Origin: Pedobacter frigiditerrae
GTDB taxonomy: Bacteria; Bacteroidota; Bacteroidia; Sphingobacteriales; Sphingobacteriaceae
Length of the DNA: 64,000 nt
Direction: 5' to 3'
Assembly (NCBI RefSeq): GCF_004331645.1
Contig: NZ_SJSK01000001.1
Coordinates: 806,001 to 870,000 of the forward strand
Below the pieces are notes generated by a model. The model did no database searches, had not been told where the DNA came from, and worked only from the letters and a program-made list of their open reading frames with translations. Of this stretch, positions 1 through 7,447 are shown one piece after another. Position 1 is the first letter of the stretch, and every line of letters begins with the position of its first letter. The position numbers and the translations under genes were made by a program.

Positions 1-14
1 TATTCTTTTTTGCC

Positions 15-584
15 ATGAAGAAATTAAGTTTATGCCTTATGTTGGCATTGTTTGGTATTGCAGTAAATGCGCAAACAACTCCTGTCAAATTTCCAAATGT
101 AGATGCAAGCCCCATGGATGCATTATATTATCCTTTAAATGCTGTAAAAGTTAAAAAGGATGATACGTCATTGCCAATTATCAAAGTAGTTTATTCTCGT
201 CCGATGAAAAAAGGGAGAGAGATTTTTGGGGTATTGGAGCAGTTTGACAAAGTTTGGCGCTTAGGAGCAAATGAAAATACCGAAATCTATTTCAGGAAAT
301 CAGTTATCATTGGGGGAAAAAAAATAAAGACAGGAACATATAGTTTATTTGCTATTCCGACTAAGGATAAATGGACAATAATTGTAAATAAACAAACTGA
401 TAGATGGGGAGCTTTTAACTATGATCAGGCAAAAGACGTAGTGAGAGTTGATGTTCCTATAACAAGGTTCGAAAAAGTGTTAGAAGCTTTTTCTATGACA
501 TTTACAGAAGCTAATGATGGTGCTAATTTAGTGATGGCTTGGGATACAACGCAGGCGATATTGCCAATTAAGTTTAAGAAATAG
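15..584 (+). CDS. DUF2911 family exported protein
   Basis: A 189-residue protein with a clear signal peptide (hydrophobic stretch at about residues 4-18, cleavage after NAQ near 20). The body matches the DUF2911 family as I know it: VYSRP near 60, GREIFG, WRLGANENTEI near 82-92, and a GTYSLFAIP block near 107. Family members are secreted Bacteroidota proteins with no established reaction. The gene stands alone and is followed by a perfect hairpin terminator. The start at 15 is the only one that gives the signal peptide. Function is unknown; the family call is confident. Confidence 0.85.
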   Translation: MKKLSLCLMLALFGIAVNAQTTPVKFPNVDASPMDALYYPLNAVKVKKDDTSLPIIKVVYSRPMKKGREIFGVLEQFDKVWRLGANENTEIYFRKSVIIGGKKIKTGTYSLFAIPTKDKWTIIVNKQTDRWGAFNYDQAKDVVRVDVPITRFEKVLEAFSMTFTEANDGANLVMAWDTTQAILPIKFKK

Positions 585-595
585 TTTTTAACCAT

Positions 596-639
596 ATGCA
601 TAGAAAAAGGGAAGCTAAAACTTCCCTTTTTCTATGCAT
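596..639. terminator. Perfect 19-bp hairpin terminator
   Basis: The arms 596-614 and 621-639 are perfect reverse complements around a 6-nt loop. The A-rich left arm and T-rich right arm make it work on either strand. It lies just after the DUF2911 gene stop and before the convergent anti-sigma gene end at 721. Confidence 0.85.
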
Positions 640-650
640 TTATAATTTTA

Positions 651-682
651 ACCGCAAAGAAACAAAGAGCGCAAAGAAAACC
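651..682. repeat. Dispersed ACCGCAAAG-type intergenic motif, copy 1
   Basis: The segment begins accgcaaagaaacaaag and repeats gcaaag at its end. Near-identical copies occur, in inverse orientation, at 34522-34542 and 40004-40027, always between genes. Its role is unknown. Confidence 0.5.
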
Positions 683-720
683 ATATAAGAAATATAAGTT
701 TATATCAATGCCTTATATTG

Positions 721-1212
721 TTAATTTCCCTTTTTCTGTGCGTTTATATTTCTCTTCCTCAAGAAACTATCTAAGTATAATAACCCCAAAGCTACATCAA
801 CTAATACGAAGACTTGGATTGTAGTTGCATTTATATATTTACCAGCATCAAAATTGATGGTGGGCATTTTGAAATCAAAACTTGCACCGCTTGTTGCAAT
901 GGCATAAATGAATATGCCAATTATAGATAGAGCGAAAAATGCGCCAATGCTATAAATAATTCGATTGTCTATTTTTGTTTTTAACGCAACAGGCTTCAAT
1001 TCTAAATTTACCTTGTCCATTACATTACGGGTAAAGGACATAGAAGGTTCTTCAAAATCTAATTGATTAAGTTCGTTATGAACGGCCAATAATTCTTGAT
1101 AAGCGCTATGATATTGAATATTGACAGTTATCTTTTTTTCAATTTCAATTTTTTCTTCGACAGTAAAATTACCGTCGATGTAGTTCCAAAGTTGTTCTTC
1201 TATCGTGTTCAT
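721..1212 (-). CDS. Anti-sigma factor-like membrane protein
   Basis: A 163-residue protein whose start overlaps the stop of the ECF sigma gene by 4 bases (ATGA), the usual layout of a co-translated sigma/anti-sigma pair. The N-terminal 85 residues are charged and helical (LWNYIDGNFTVEEKIEIE), resembling the cytoplasmic anti-sigma region but without the HxxxCxxC zinc motif. Two membrane segments lie at about 87-107 and 132-150. I infer that it holds the sigma factor at the inner membrane. The pairing is strong; the biochemical role rests on context. Confidence 0.7.
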   Translation of the reverse strand: MNTIEEQLWNYIDGNFTVEEKIEIEKKITVNIQYHSAYQELLAVHNELNQLDFEEPSMSFTRNVMDKVNLELKPVALKTKIDNRIIYSIGAFFALSIIGIFIYAIATSGASFDFKMPTINFDAGKYINATTIQVFVLVDVALGLLYLDSFLRKRNINAQKKGN

Positions 1213-1793
1213 ATCAATTCCTTAACTTCATCCTTTAACAAATATTGTAATTTTTCTTTTAATCGTTGTCTCGCCCTGTGCAATTTTACCTTAACGGTAT
1301 TGGGCTCCATACTTAAGGCTTCACCAATTTCATCTAAACTTTGTTCGCCCTTATAAAACAGGGTGATGATTGCTGCATCATCTGGTAAAAGCATATCAAT
1401 TGCTTGGCTTAAATAGGCATAACTTGATTTCTTTTCAGCCGAATTACTGGCGTCAAAATCATTTCCATTGTTGGCAATTTGTAATACGTTTTCATCATCA
1501 TTTATAGATTGAGTATCCAATCTTTTTTTGCGAAGAAAAGTCATAGCAGTGGTATAAGTTATTGTATAAAGCCAAGTAGAAAATTTAGATGTTTGTTTAA
1601 ATGTTCCCAATGCTCTATAGGCCTTAACAAAAACATCTTGTGCAACTTCCTCGGCATCTTCCCTGTTTTTTGCGAAACGTATTGCCAGTGTAAATACAAA
1701 GCGCTGATGGCGTTTAACTAACACCGCATATTGTGCGGTATCGCCATTCAGCACTGCTGTAATTAAATCTAAATCTGTTTCCTTTTGCTGCAT
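1209..1793 (-). CDS. ECF RNA polymerase sigma factor
   Basis: A 194-residue sigma-70 family protein of ECF size. Region 2 covers about residues 20-92, including EDAEEVAQDVFVKAYRAL and FSTWLYTITYTTAMTFLRKKR. Region 4 covers about 128-182, with LSMEPNTVKVKLHRARQRLKEKL as the helix-turn-helix. It directs core polymerase to extracytoplasmic-stress promoters. The anti-sigma-like gene overlaps its 3' end. Its own upstream DNA carries TGTAACC-N16-CGTCTTAG, and the divergent gene has the same type of element, which suggests autoregulation and shared control. Confidence 0.93.
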   Translation of the reverse strand: MQQKETDLDLITAVLNGDTAQYAVLVKRHQRFVFTLAIRFAKNREDAEEVAQDVFVKAYRALGTFKQTSKFSTWLYTITYTTAMTFLRKKRLDTQSINDDENVLQIANNGNDFDASNSAEKKSSYAYLSQAIDMLLPDDAAIITLFYKGEQSLDEIGEALSMEPNTVKVKLHRARQRLKEKLQYLLKDEVKELI

Positions 1794-1802
1794 AAGATAT
1801 AA

Positions 1803-1833
1803 CTAAGACGCAAGGTTTTTGGATTAGGTTACA
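1803..1833 (-). promoter_or_regulatory. ECF-type promoter of the sigma/anti-sigma operon
   Basis: Read on the minus strand from 1833, the sequence is TGTAACC, 16 bases, then CGTCTTAG, ending about 10 bases before the sigma start codon at 1793. An AAC-containing -35 and a CGTC -10 are hallmarks of ECF promoters. The same -35, the same 16-base spacer and a near-identical -10 occur on the opposite strand at 1987-2017 facing the divergent gene. This is an inference from pattern and symmetry. Confidence 0.65.
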
Positions 1834-1986
1834 GTAGAAGGATTAATTGTTCTAGAAATGGTTAACTGTGTAAAATGTATAATCGTTTAACTGTTGTATA
1901 TAACATAAAGTTCGCATTTAAATTCGATTAACCAGTTCAATCATTTAACCAATTAACCAAACTTCTTCATCTTTTTTCACACAGGG

Positions 1987-2017
1987 TGTAACCTAATTTT
2001 TTTTCTTGTTGTCATAG
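1987..2017 (+). promoter_or_regulatory. ECF-type promoter of the divergent membrane protein gene
   Basis: TGTAACC at 1987-1993 is followed by a 16-base spacer and TGTCATAG at 2010-2017. It matches the minus-strand element before the sigma gene in both boxes and in spacing. An untranslated leader of roughly 50 bases would then reach the start codon at 2076. Confidence 0.65.
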
Positions 2018-2075
2018 TATTCAGAACACGGTTCATAAACGAAAAAGAAATATTTAACATTAAATAAATAAAATC

Positions 2076-2435
2076 ATGGAAGGAATATTAGTACCAATCA
2101 CATTTTTCATTTGCACATTCGCAATGATATTCGGAATAAGATATTTTAACAACAAGGAAAAAATGGCAATGATAGAACGCGGAATAGATCCAGGCGTTCG
2201 TAAATCTACACCTCAACCATTTTTAAGTTTAAAATTCGGCTTATTATTAGTTGGCCTAGGCATTGGCCTTTTAGTTGCCTTGTTTACCGTAAGAGGTGTA
2301 TTTGGCGATAATATGACGGATGCTCAAGAAGGACAATCTGTTGCAATTTACTTTGGTTGCCTTGGTGTATTTGGAGGAATAGGCTTAATCGTATCTTATA
2401 TCATCGAGAAAGCTTGGTTAGATAAACAAGCTTAG
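2076..2435 (+). CDS. DUF6249-like small membrane protein
   Basis: A 119-residue integral membrane protein with three hydrophobic segments at about 4-21, 49-70 and 87-108. The loop between the first two contains KMAMIERGIDPG, a motif I recognise from DUF6249-type Bacteroidota membrane proteins. It is transcribed divergently from the ECF sigma operon and carries the same promoter type, so it is a likely member of that sigma factor's regulon. Its molecular role is unknown. A rho-independent terminator follows. Confidence 0.7.
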   Translation: MEGILVPITFFICTFAMIFGIRYFNNKEKMAMIERGIDPGVRKSTPQPFLSLKFGLLLVGLGIGLLVALFTVRGVFGDNMTDAQEGQSVAIYFGCLGVFGGIGLIVSYIIEKAWLDKQA

Positions 2436-2456
2436 TCAGAAAGTCGGAAAGACAGT

Positions 2457-2487
2457 AAAGTCCGGAAGTTAATAGCTTCTGGACTTT
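2457..2487 (+). terminator. Rho-independent terminator
   Basis: The arms 2457-2468 and 2476-2487 pair over 12 bp with one G-U wobble around a 7-nt loop and run into T-rich sequence. It lies 21 bases after the stop of the DUF6249-like gene. Confidence 0.75.
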
Positions 2488-2533
2488 TTTGATTCTATAT
2501 CTTCGGACTTTCGGTCTTCCAGACTTTTTCGAC

Positions 2534-2959
2534 TCAAATTGGTTTCGGTAAAATGGCTACGGTTAACCTGCTTACACAGTTCATTTTTCCCTTATCGTTG
2601 TACATTTTAATTTCCCAAATTTGGGTTTTTCCACCGATGTGTAAGGGTTTGCAAACGCCTTTCACAAATCCAGCACTTACTGGGCGAATATGGTTCGCAT
2701 TAACCTCTAATCCAACAGCAATGTATTTATTTGGGTCTATGCACATATAAGATGCGATACTGCCCAAAGTTTCAGCTAAAACTACAGAAGCGCCACCATG
2801 TAAAATACCAGCAGGTTGGTGTGTTCTTTCATCAACAGGCATTGTGGCGCAAATATAATCATCACCGATTTCGGTAAATTCTATACCAAGCAAAGCGCCA
2901 ATGTGATTTTTCGGCCTATCATTCAGCATTGCAGGAGTAAACGCCGCAAACCAAATCAT
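2534..2959 (-). CDS. PaaI-family hotdog thioesterase
   Basis: A 141-residue hotdog-fold protein. The signature HQPAGILHGGASVVLAETLGS at about 47-67 contains the HGG and the catalytic acid region of PaaI/MenI-type acyl-CoA thioesterases, followed by GLEVNANHIRP. It likely hydrolyses small or aromatic acyl-CoA esters in the cytoplasm; the substrate cannot be read from sequence. Its start overlaps the stop of the DinB gene by 4 bases, so the two are translationally coupled. It is the last gene of a kinase-DinB-thioesterase operon. Confidence 0.88.
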   Translation of the reverse strand: MIWFAAFTPAMLNDRPKNHIGALLGIEFTEIGDDYICATMPVDERTHQPAGILHGGASVVLAETLGSIASYMCIDPNKYIAVGLEVNANHIRPVSAGFVKGVCKPLHIGGKTQIWEIKMYNDKGKMNCVSRLTVAILPKPI

Positions 2960-3459
2960 AAATAACGTTCTTTAATCACGTTCACATGGTGGAGAATGTG
3001 TCCAGCTAGCACAAAAACTAAAGACCTTGCCGTCATATCCTTTCCATTTGCATTCCCAACATTACTCAATTCGGCCTCATTTAAAGAGTTAATAAAATAC
3101 ATGTTTGATTTTCTCATCAATGCAAATTCTTCTGAAAAACTAAACAAGCTTCTGTCTTTAAAATGAGCACTAGCCACATAATCATCTTCTTCGAAACCTG
3201 GTAAAGCAGCTTTTTCTCCTCTAGCAATGCACAATAATCGGTAAACCAAAATACGTTCAGTATCAATAATGTGCCCAATTAATTCCTTAATGGTCCATTT
3301 TCCTGGTGCATAAGCATAATCGCCTTTTTCAATTAAATTATTAATGAAATTTGGGAAATCGCTAGCCTGTTGAGTTAATAATTCAATTACATCCCCTTCT
3401 ACAAGTTTGATGTATGTTTTACCCCATTCTGGGTACTCCTGTGTTTGTGGTGGGTTCAT
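2956..3459 (-). CDS. DinB-family putative metal-dependent protein
   Basis: A 167-residue four-helix-bundle protein of the DinB/YfiT superfamily. The three expected metal-ligand histidines are visible: H63 in IGHIIDTER and H154 plus H158 in LAGHILHHVN. The conserved PGKWTIKELIGH precedes the first. In Gram-positives, relatives act as thiol transferases; Bacteroidota members are uncharacterised. The gene overlaps the end of the upstream histidine kinase by 41 bases and the start of the thioesterase by 4, indicating one transcript. No specific reaction can be assigned. Confidence 0.85.
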   Translation of the reverse strand: MNPPQTQEYPEWGKTYIKLVEGDVIELLTQQASDFPNFINNLIEKGDYAYAPGKWTIKELIGHIIDTERILVYRLLCIARGEKAALPGFEEDDYVASAHFKDRSLFSFSEEFALMRKSNMYFINSLNEAELSNVGNANGKDMTARSLVFVLAGHILHHVNVIKERYL

Positions 3460-4657
3460 AAGTTGTACTACTTTTTAATATGATTCTAAATGTTGTTCCT
3501 TTGCCGAGTTCCGAATCTTTCACAAAAATCTGCCCGCTGTGGTAATTTTCTATTATCCTTTTAGTTAATGATAAACCTAGGCCCCAGCCGCGTTTACGGG
3601 TAGTATATCCTGGTTGAAAAACGGTATCGAACTTAGAACGAGCAATGCCTTTTCCCGTATCACTTACATCGATAAATACTTCCTCTTTGGTTAAGTGTTC
3701 AATAATATTGATGGTAATTGTACCTTCATTTTCAATCGCGTTAGCTGCATTTTTTAATAGGTTTTCCGTAACCCAATCGAACAAGGGAATACTTAACATT
3801 GCCCTAACCTGATTATCTCCCTGTATAATAAAGTTGATTTTATCAGAGGTTCTAACTTTAAAATAATCTACAAAGTTTTTGACAACGATAAACACCACAT
3901 GGTCTTCTAATATTGGTTTAGAACCAATTTTAGAAAAACGGTCTGTTATAATTTCCAATCGATGAATGTCATTCTCCATTTCAGCAATCAATGGGTCATC
4001 CTCGGCATCAAACTTAGATTTCATCAACTCTGTCCAAGCCATGAGCGATGAAATGGGGGTGCCCAACTGATGCGCTGTTTCCTTTGCCATGCCCACCCAA
4101 ACTTGGTCTTGTTCTGCTTTTCTGGCCGAACTAAATGCTACATAAGCTGTAATTAAGAATAAGCCAATAACGCCTAGTTGGATGTAAGGGAAAAACCTCA
4201 ACTGTGTTAAAATGAATGAATCTTTATAATAGGCAATCAATTTTTCGTCATTAATGCCCAACATCTTTACTGGTTTGTGTTGGCCTTTCATTTTACTTAA
4301 TTGGCGAACAAAATATAAAGAATCGTATTGTTGTTTTTGATTTTTATTATCAACGTTGTAAAATGTTTTTGTGGTATCTAAACCATCCCAAAATAAAATA
4401 GACCCATCAGTTTTGGTAATGATAAAGCCTGTTTTGTTGTTTTTCTTAATGACATCAAAAACCGCCGTTACCTCAGGGACTTCATACATCTTCATTTGCT
4501 GTTCTAAAACAGCTACTTTCAGCTGAAACTGGGCAGCTTCTTCACGCTCCATCTTTTTCACGAAAAAATCAGAATAAAAAACAGAGGCACCACCAATTAC
4601 AATTGCAAAAACAAGTAAGAAAATCTTCCAGCGGCGCTTTTTTTGATATGGATTCAT
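3419..4657 (-). CDS. Sensor histidine kinase, HQLGTP type
   Basis: With the start at 4657 the protein has 412 residues and begins MNPYQKKRRWK. A more upstream in-frame start (4795) would add 46 residues without family character, so I reject it. Membrane segments at about 12-31 and 157-178 flank a periplasmic sensor region. The phospho-acceptor is H196 in ETAHQLGTPISS, followed by a HATPase domain with NLLKNAANAI, DTGKGI and GWGLGLSLTKRI. No response regulator is adjacent. It overlaps the DinB gene by 41 bases. The signal is unknown. Confidence 0.9.
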   Translation of the reverse strand: MNPYQKKRRWKIFLLVFAIVIGGASVFYSDFFVKKMEREEAAQFQLKVAVLEQQMKMYEVPEVTAVFDVIKKNNKTGFIITKTDGSILFWDGLDTTKTFYNVDNKNQKQQYDSLYFVRQLSKMKGQHKPVKMLGINDEKLIAYYKDSFILTQLRFFPYIQLGVIGLFLITAYVAFSSARKAEQDQVWVGMAKETAHQLGTPISSLMAWTELMKSKFDAEDDPLIAEMENDIHRLEIITDRFSKIGSKPILEDHVVFIVVKNFVDYFKVRTSDKINFIIQGDNQVRAMLSIPLFDWVTENLLKNAANAIENEGTITINIIEHLTKEEVFIDVSDTGKGIARSKFDTVFQPGYTTRKRGWGLGLSLTKRIIENYHSGQIFVKDSELGKGTTFRIILKSSTTYEPTTNTGVPRMG

Positions 4658-4835
4658 ACGATAATGGCAAATTACAAAATAGCGATCAAAATTATACCAA
4701 CAGAAACGTAAATGAGGTAAAAACCATATGATTTTTCGAAATATAACACTAAAAACAAAAAAATCATGTTTGGCTGAAAGGTATGTCTTTGGCACTTGAT
4801 CACTAATAAAAGCAACTTTTATAAGGATGAAAATA

Positions 4836-4843
4836 TATCTTTG
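4836..4843 (+). promoter_or_regulatory. TAnnTTTG -7 element of gltX
   Basis: TATCTTTG matches the Bacteroidota -7 consensus TAnnTTTG and ends 7 bases before the preferred gltX start at 4851. Transcription would begin at or just before the ATG, giving a leaderless or very short leader. I see no convincing -33 element. Confidence 0.45.
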
Positions 4844-4850
4844 CAGTGTA

Positions 4851-6359
4851 ATGGAAAAGAATATCAGAGTAAGATTTGCCCCAAGCCCAACAGGAGGCTT
4901 ACATTTAGGTGGCGTTAGGACCGCACTTTTTAACTATTTGTTTGCAAAAAAACACAATGGAACATTCGTTTTACGTGTAGAAGATACCGACCAAACCCGT
5001 TTTGTTTACGGTGCAGAAGAATACATTGTAGACTGTTTAAATTGGTGCGGAATTACTCCTGATGAAAGTCCACAAAATCCTGGAGCTTTTGGTCCATACC
5101 GCCAAAGCGAACGCAAAGCTAGCTATAAACAATTTGCAGATCAGCTAATTGCTGATGGTTATGCATATTACGCTTTCGACACCTCTGAAGAACTAAATGC
5201 TAGAAGAGCAATTGAACCTAATTTTTTATACGGACAAAAAAGCCGTATGGAGATGAAAAACTCTTTGACTTTATCACAAGCAGAAGTAGATAAATTACTA
5301 GCAGAAAATATACCTTATGTAGTAAGAATAAAAATCCCTGAGAACGAGCATGTGTCTTTTGTTGATATGATTAGGGGCCTAGTTAGTTTCGATACAAATT
5401 TAGTGGATGATAAAGTTTTGCTAAAAGCTGATGGAATGCCAACTTATCATTTAGCGGTTGTTGCAGATGATAAAGCAATGGAAATTAGTCACGCTTTTAG
5501 GGGTGAAGAATGGTTACCTTCTGCACCAATCCATATTTTACTATGGAAATATTTAGGATGGGAAGATTCGATGCCTCAATGGGCACATTTACCTTTGATT
5601 TTAAAACCTGATGGTAACGGAAAATTAAGCAAACGTGATGGTGATAGATTAGGTTTCCCAGTGTATGCAATGAATTGGAACGATCCAAAAACCGGTGATA
5701 TAACCAAAGGATTTAAGGAATTGGGTTTTATGCCTGAAGCCTTTGTTAACCTTTTAGCCATGTTGGGTTGGAACGATGGCACTGATAAAGAAATTTTCAC
5801 TTTAGCAGAGTTAATAGAATTATTCTCGATTGAACGCATTAGTAAAGCAGGAGCGAAATTCGATTTTGAAAAAGCAAAATGGTACAACCATGAATGGATT
5901 AAGCAGTCTTCAGCTAGCAATTTAAAATTATCAGTTAAAAATGCTTTAGCTGAAAATGGAATTGAAATTAATGATGAAGAATTCTTATTAAAAGTAATTG
6001 ATACAGTTAAAGACCGTTGTAATTTGTTGGGAGATTTTGTTGCTCAAAGCGCTTACTTTTTTGCTGCCCCTAGTGAATATGATTCTGCTGCGGTTAAACC
6101 AAAGTGGAGTCCAGAAAAAGCTGCATTTTTTAAAGAATTTGGTCAAAATATAAATGAATCGGCTACGGCTCAAGAATTAGAATTAGAGTTTAAAGCATTT
6201 GCAGAAGCCAAAGGATTTAAGCCAGGAGAATTGATGCTGCCTTTACGTATCATGCTTGTAGGCGGAAAATTTGGTCCTGGTGTTTTTGATATCGCCAAAT
6301 TATTAGGCAAAGCCGAAACTGAAAGCCGAATAGAAAAAGGAATTGCAGCCTTTAACTAA
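4851..6359 (+). CDS. gltX: Glutamyl-tRNA synthetase
   Basis: A 502-residue class I aminoacyl-tRNA synthetase that charges tRNA-Glu in the cytoplasm. It starts MEKNIRVRFAPSPTGGLHLGG, where HLGG is the HIGH-type ATP motif, and carries the KMSKS-type motif as KLSKRDGD near residue 261. The C-terminal anticodon-binding region is complete. I chose 4851 over the in-frame 4827 because family members begin just before RVRFAPSPTG and because a promoter element lies between the two candidates. Confidence 0.97.
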   Translation: MEKNIRVRFAPSPTGGLHLGGVRTALFNYLFAKKHNGTFVLRVEDTDQTRFVYGAEEYIVDCLNWCGITPDESPQNPGAFGPYRQSERKASYKQFADQLIADGYAYYAFDTSEELNARRAIEPNFLYGQKSRMEMKNSLTLSQAEVDKLLAENIPYVVRIKIPENEHVSFVDMIRGLVSFDTNLVDDKVLLKADGMPTYHLAVVADDKAMEISHAFRGEEWLPSAPIHILLWKYLGWEDSMPQWAHLPLILKPDGNGKLSKRDGDRLGFPVYAMNWNDPKTGDITKGFKELGFMPEAFVNLLAMLGWNDGTDKEIFTLAELIELFSIERISKAGAKFDFEKAKWYNHEWIKQSSASNLKLSVKNALAENGIEINDEEFLLKVIDTVKDRCNLLGDFVAQSAYFFAAPSEYDSAAVKPKWSPEKAAFFKEFGQNINESATAQELELEFKAFAEAKGFKPGELMLPLRIMLVGGKFGPGVFDIAKLLGKAETESRIEKGIAAFN

Positions 6360-6409
6360 ATATTGGTATTAAAATTGTCAATCAATTTCCAAATTAAATC
6401 AATAAGATT

Positions 6410-7246
6410 ATGCAATGGTTCGGAAAAGGAAGTAGCAATGTTGAGGATGGAAGAAGCAGTAGTGGAGGTAAAATTGCCCTAGGAGGTGGTGTTGGTGTTA
6501 TCGTAGTAATTCTAGGCTTAATATTTGGTCAGGATTTTACCGGTTTAGTAAGTCAAATACCAGCAACTGAACAAGGAGAGGTAAAAAAAGGGGCCCCAAC
6601 AGACGAACAAGGAAAATTTGTAGCAGGAATTCTGGAATCGACCGAACAAGTTTGGGGAGAACAATTCAGTTCCTTAGGGGCGAGATACGAAGAGCCTACT
6701 TTAAGATTGTTTAGAGATGGAGTTCAATCTGCTTGTGGAAATGCAAGTTCGGCTGTTGGGCCATTCTATTGCCCAGGAGACCATAAAGTTTACATCGATT
6801 TATCATTTTATGATGAGCTAAAAAATCGTTTCGGTGCGGCTGGAGATTTTGCACAAGCTTATGTTATAGCACATGAAGTGGGCCATCACGTACAAAACTT
6901 ATTGGGAACCTCAGCCAAAATGGAAGAAGCCCGAGGTAGATTAAGTGAGGTTGAATACAACAAACTATCTGTTAAATTAGAATTGCAAGCAGATTTTTAT
7001 GCGGGGCTTTGGGCTCACCATGCTCAAAACTTAAAAGATTTTAGGCTAGATGCTGGTGATATAGACGAAGCCTTAAATGCAGCCAATGCCATTGGCGATG
7101 ATAAACTGCAAAAGCAGTCTCAAGGCGAAGTAGTGCCTGATGCCTTTACACACGGTACCTCTGCCCAAAGAATGTATTGGTTTAAAAAAGGTTTTGAAAC
7201 GGGTGATATTAAACAGGGTGATACTTTTAATGCATCACGATTGTAG
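6410..7246 (+). CDS. YpfJ-type neutral zinc metallopeptidase, membrane-anchored
   Basis: A 278-residue protein of the putative neutral zinc metallopeptidase family (PF04228). It starts MQWFGKGSSNVEDGR, has one membrane segment at about 22-41 and then an extracytoplasmic domain. The metal site is HEVGHH at 155-160, followed by LELQADFYAGLWAHH with the third ligand region. CGNASSAVGPFYCP holds the two conserved cysteines. The family is widespread but its physiological substrates are unknown. It follows gltX by 50 bases and could be co-transcribed. Confidence 0.9.
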   Translation: MQWFGKGSSNVEDGRSSSGGKIALGGGVGVIVVILGLIFGQDFTGLVSQIPATEQGEVKKGAPTDEQGKFVAGILESTEQVWGEQFSSLGARYEEPTLRLFRDGVQSACGNASSAVGPFYCPGDHKVYIDLSFYDELKNRFGAAGDFAQAYVIAHEVGHHVQNLLGTSAKMEEARGRLSEVEYNKLSVKLELQADFYAGLWAHHAQNLKDFRLDAGDIDEALNAANAIGDDKLQKQSQGEVVPDAFTHGTSAQRMYWFKKGFETGDIKQGDTFNASRL

Positions 7247-7447
7247 TATAGAAATTTTTTAACCGCAGATTTAAGAAGTTCGTCATGCTCAGCTTAACTG
7301 GGTATCTTAATGCAGAATTAATTGCAAGCAAAATATTTTTCAAAGTTTTCCAAAACAATTCATTAAAACATTTGTTTTGTATTCTTATATTGGTTCTCTG
7401 CCTAGAATTACCAAATTAAAGAATGATAAAATAGCGCCAAGTTTTAA
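7247..7447. other. 200-bp gap before the signalling cassette
   Basis: No gene seen. The stretch 7260-7310 holds fragments of two dispersed motifs, ttaaccgcagattt (shared with the hairpin at 59284-59341) and gttcgtcatgct (shared with the inverted repeat at 28003-28052). The remainder is AT-rich and presumably contains the promoter of the 7448 kinase, but I see no clean TAnnTTTG element. Confidence 0.5.

Noticed and set aside
4658..4795. N-terminal extension of the histidine kinase (in-frame start at 4795)
   Set aside because: The 46 extra residues are rich in Phe, Tyr, Trp and Cys without family resemblance, and the normal basic-then-hydrophobic opening MNPYQKKRRWKIF begins at 4657.
4788..4803. 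Sigma-54-like TTGGCAC upstream of gltX
   Set aside because: The -12 TTGC at the required spacing is missing, and a sigma-70-type TAnnTTTG element sits closer to the gene.
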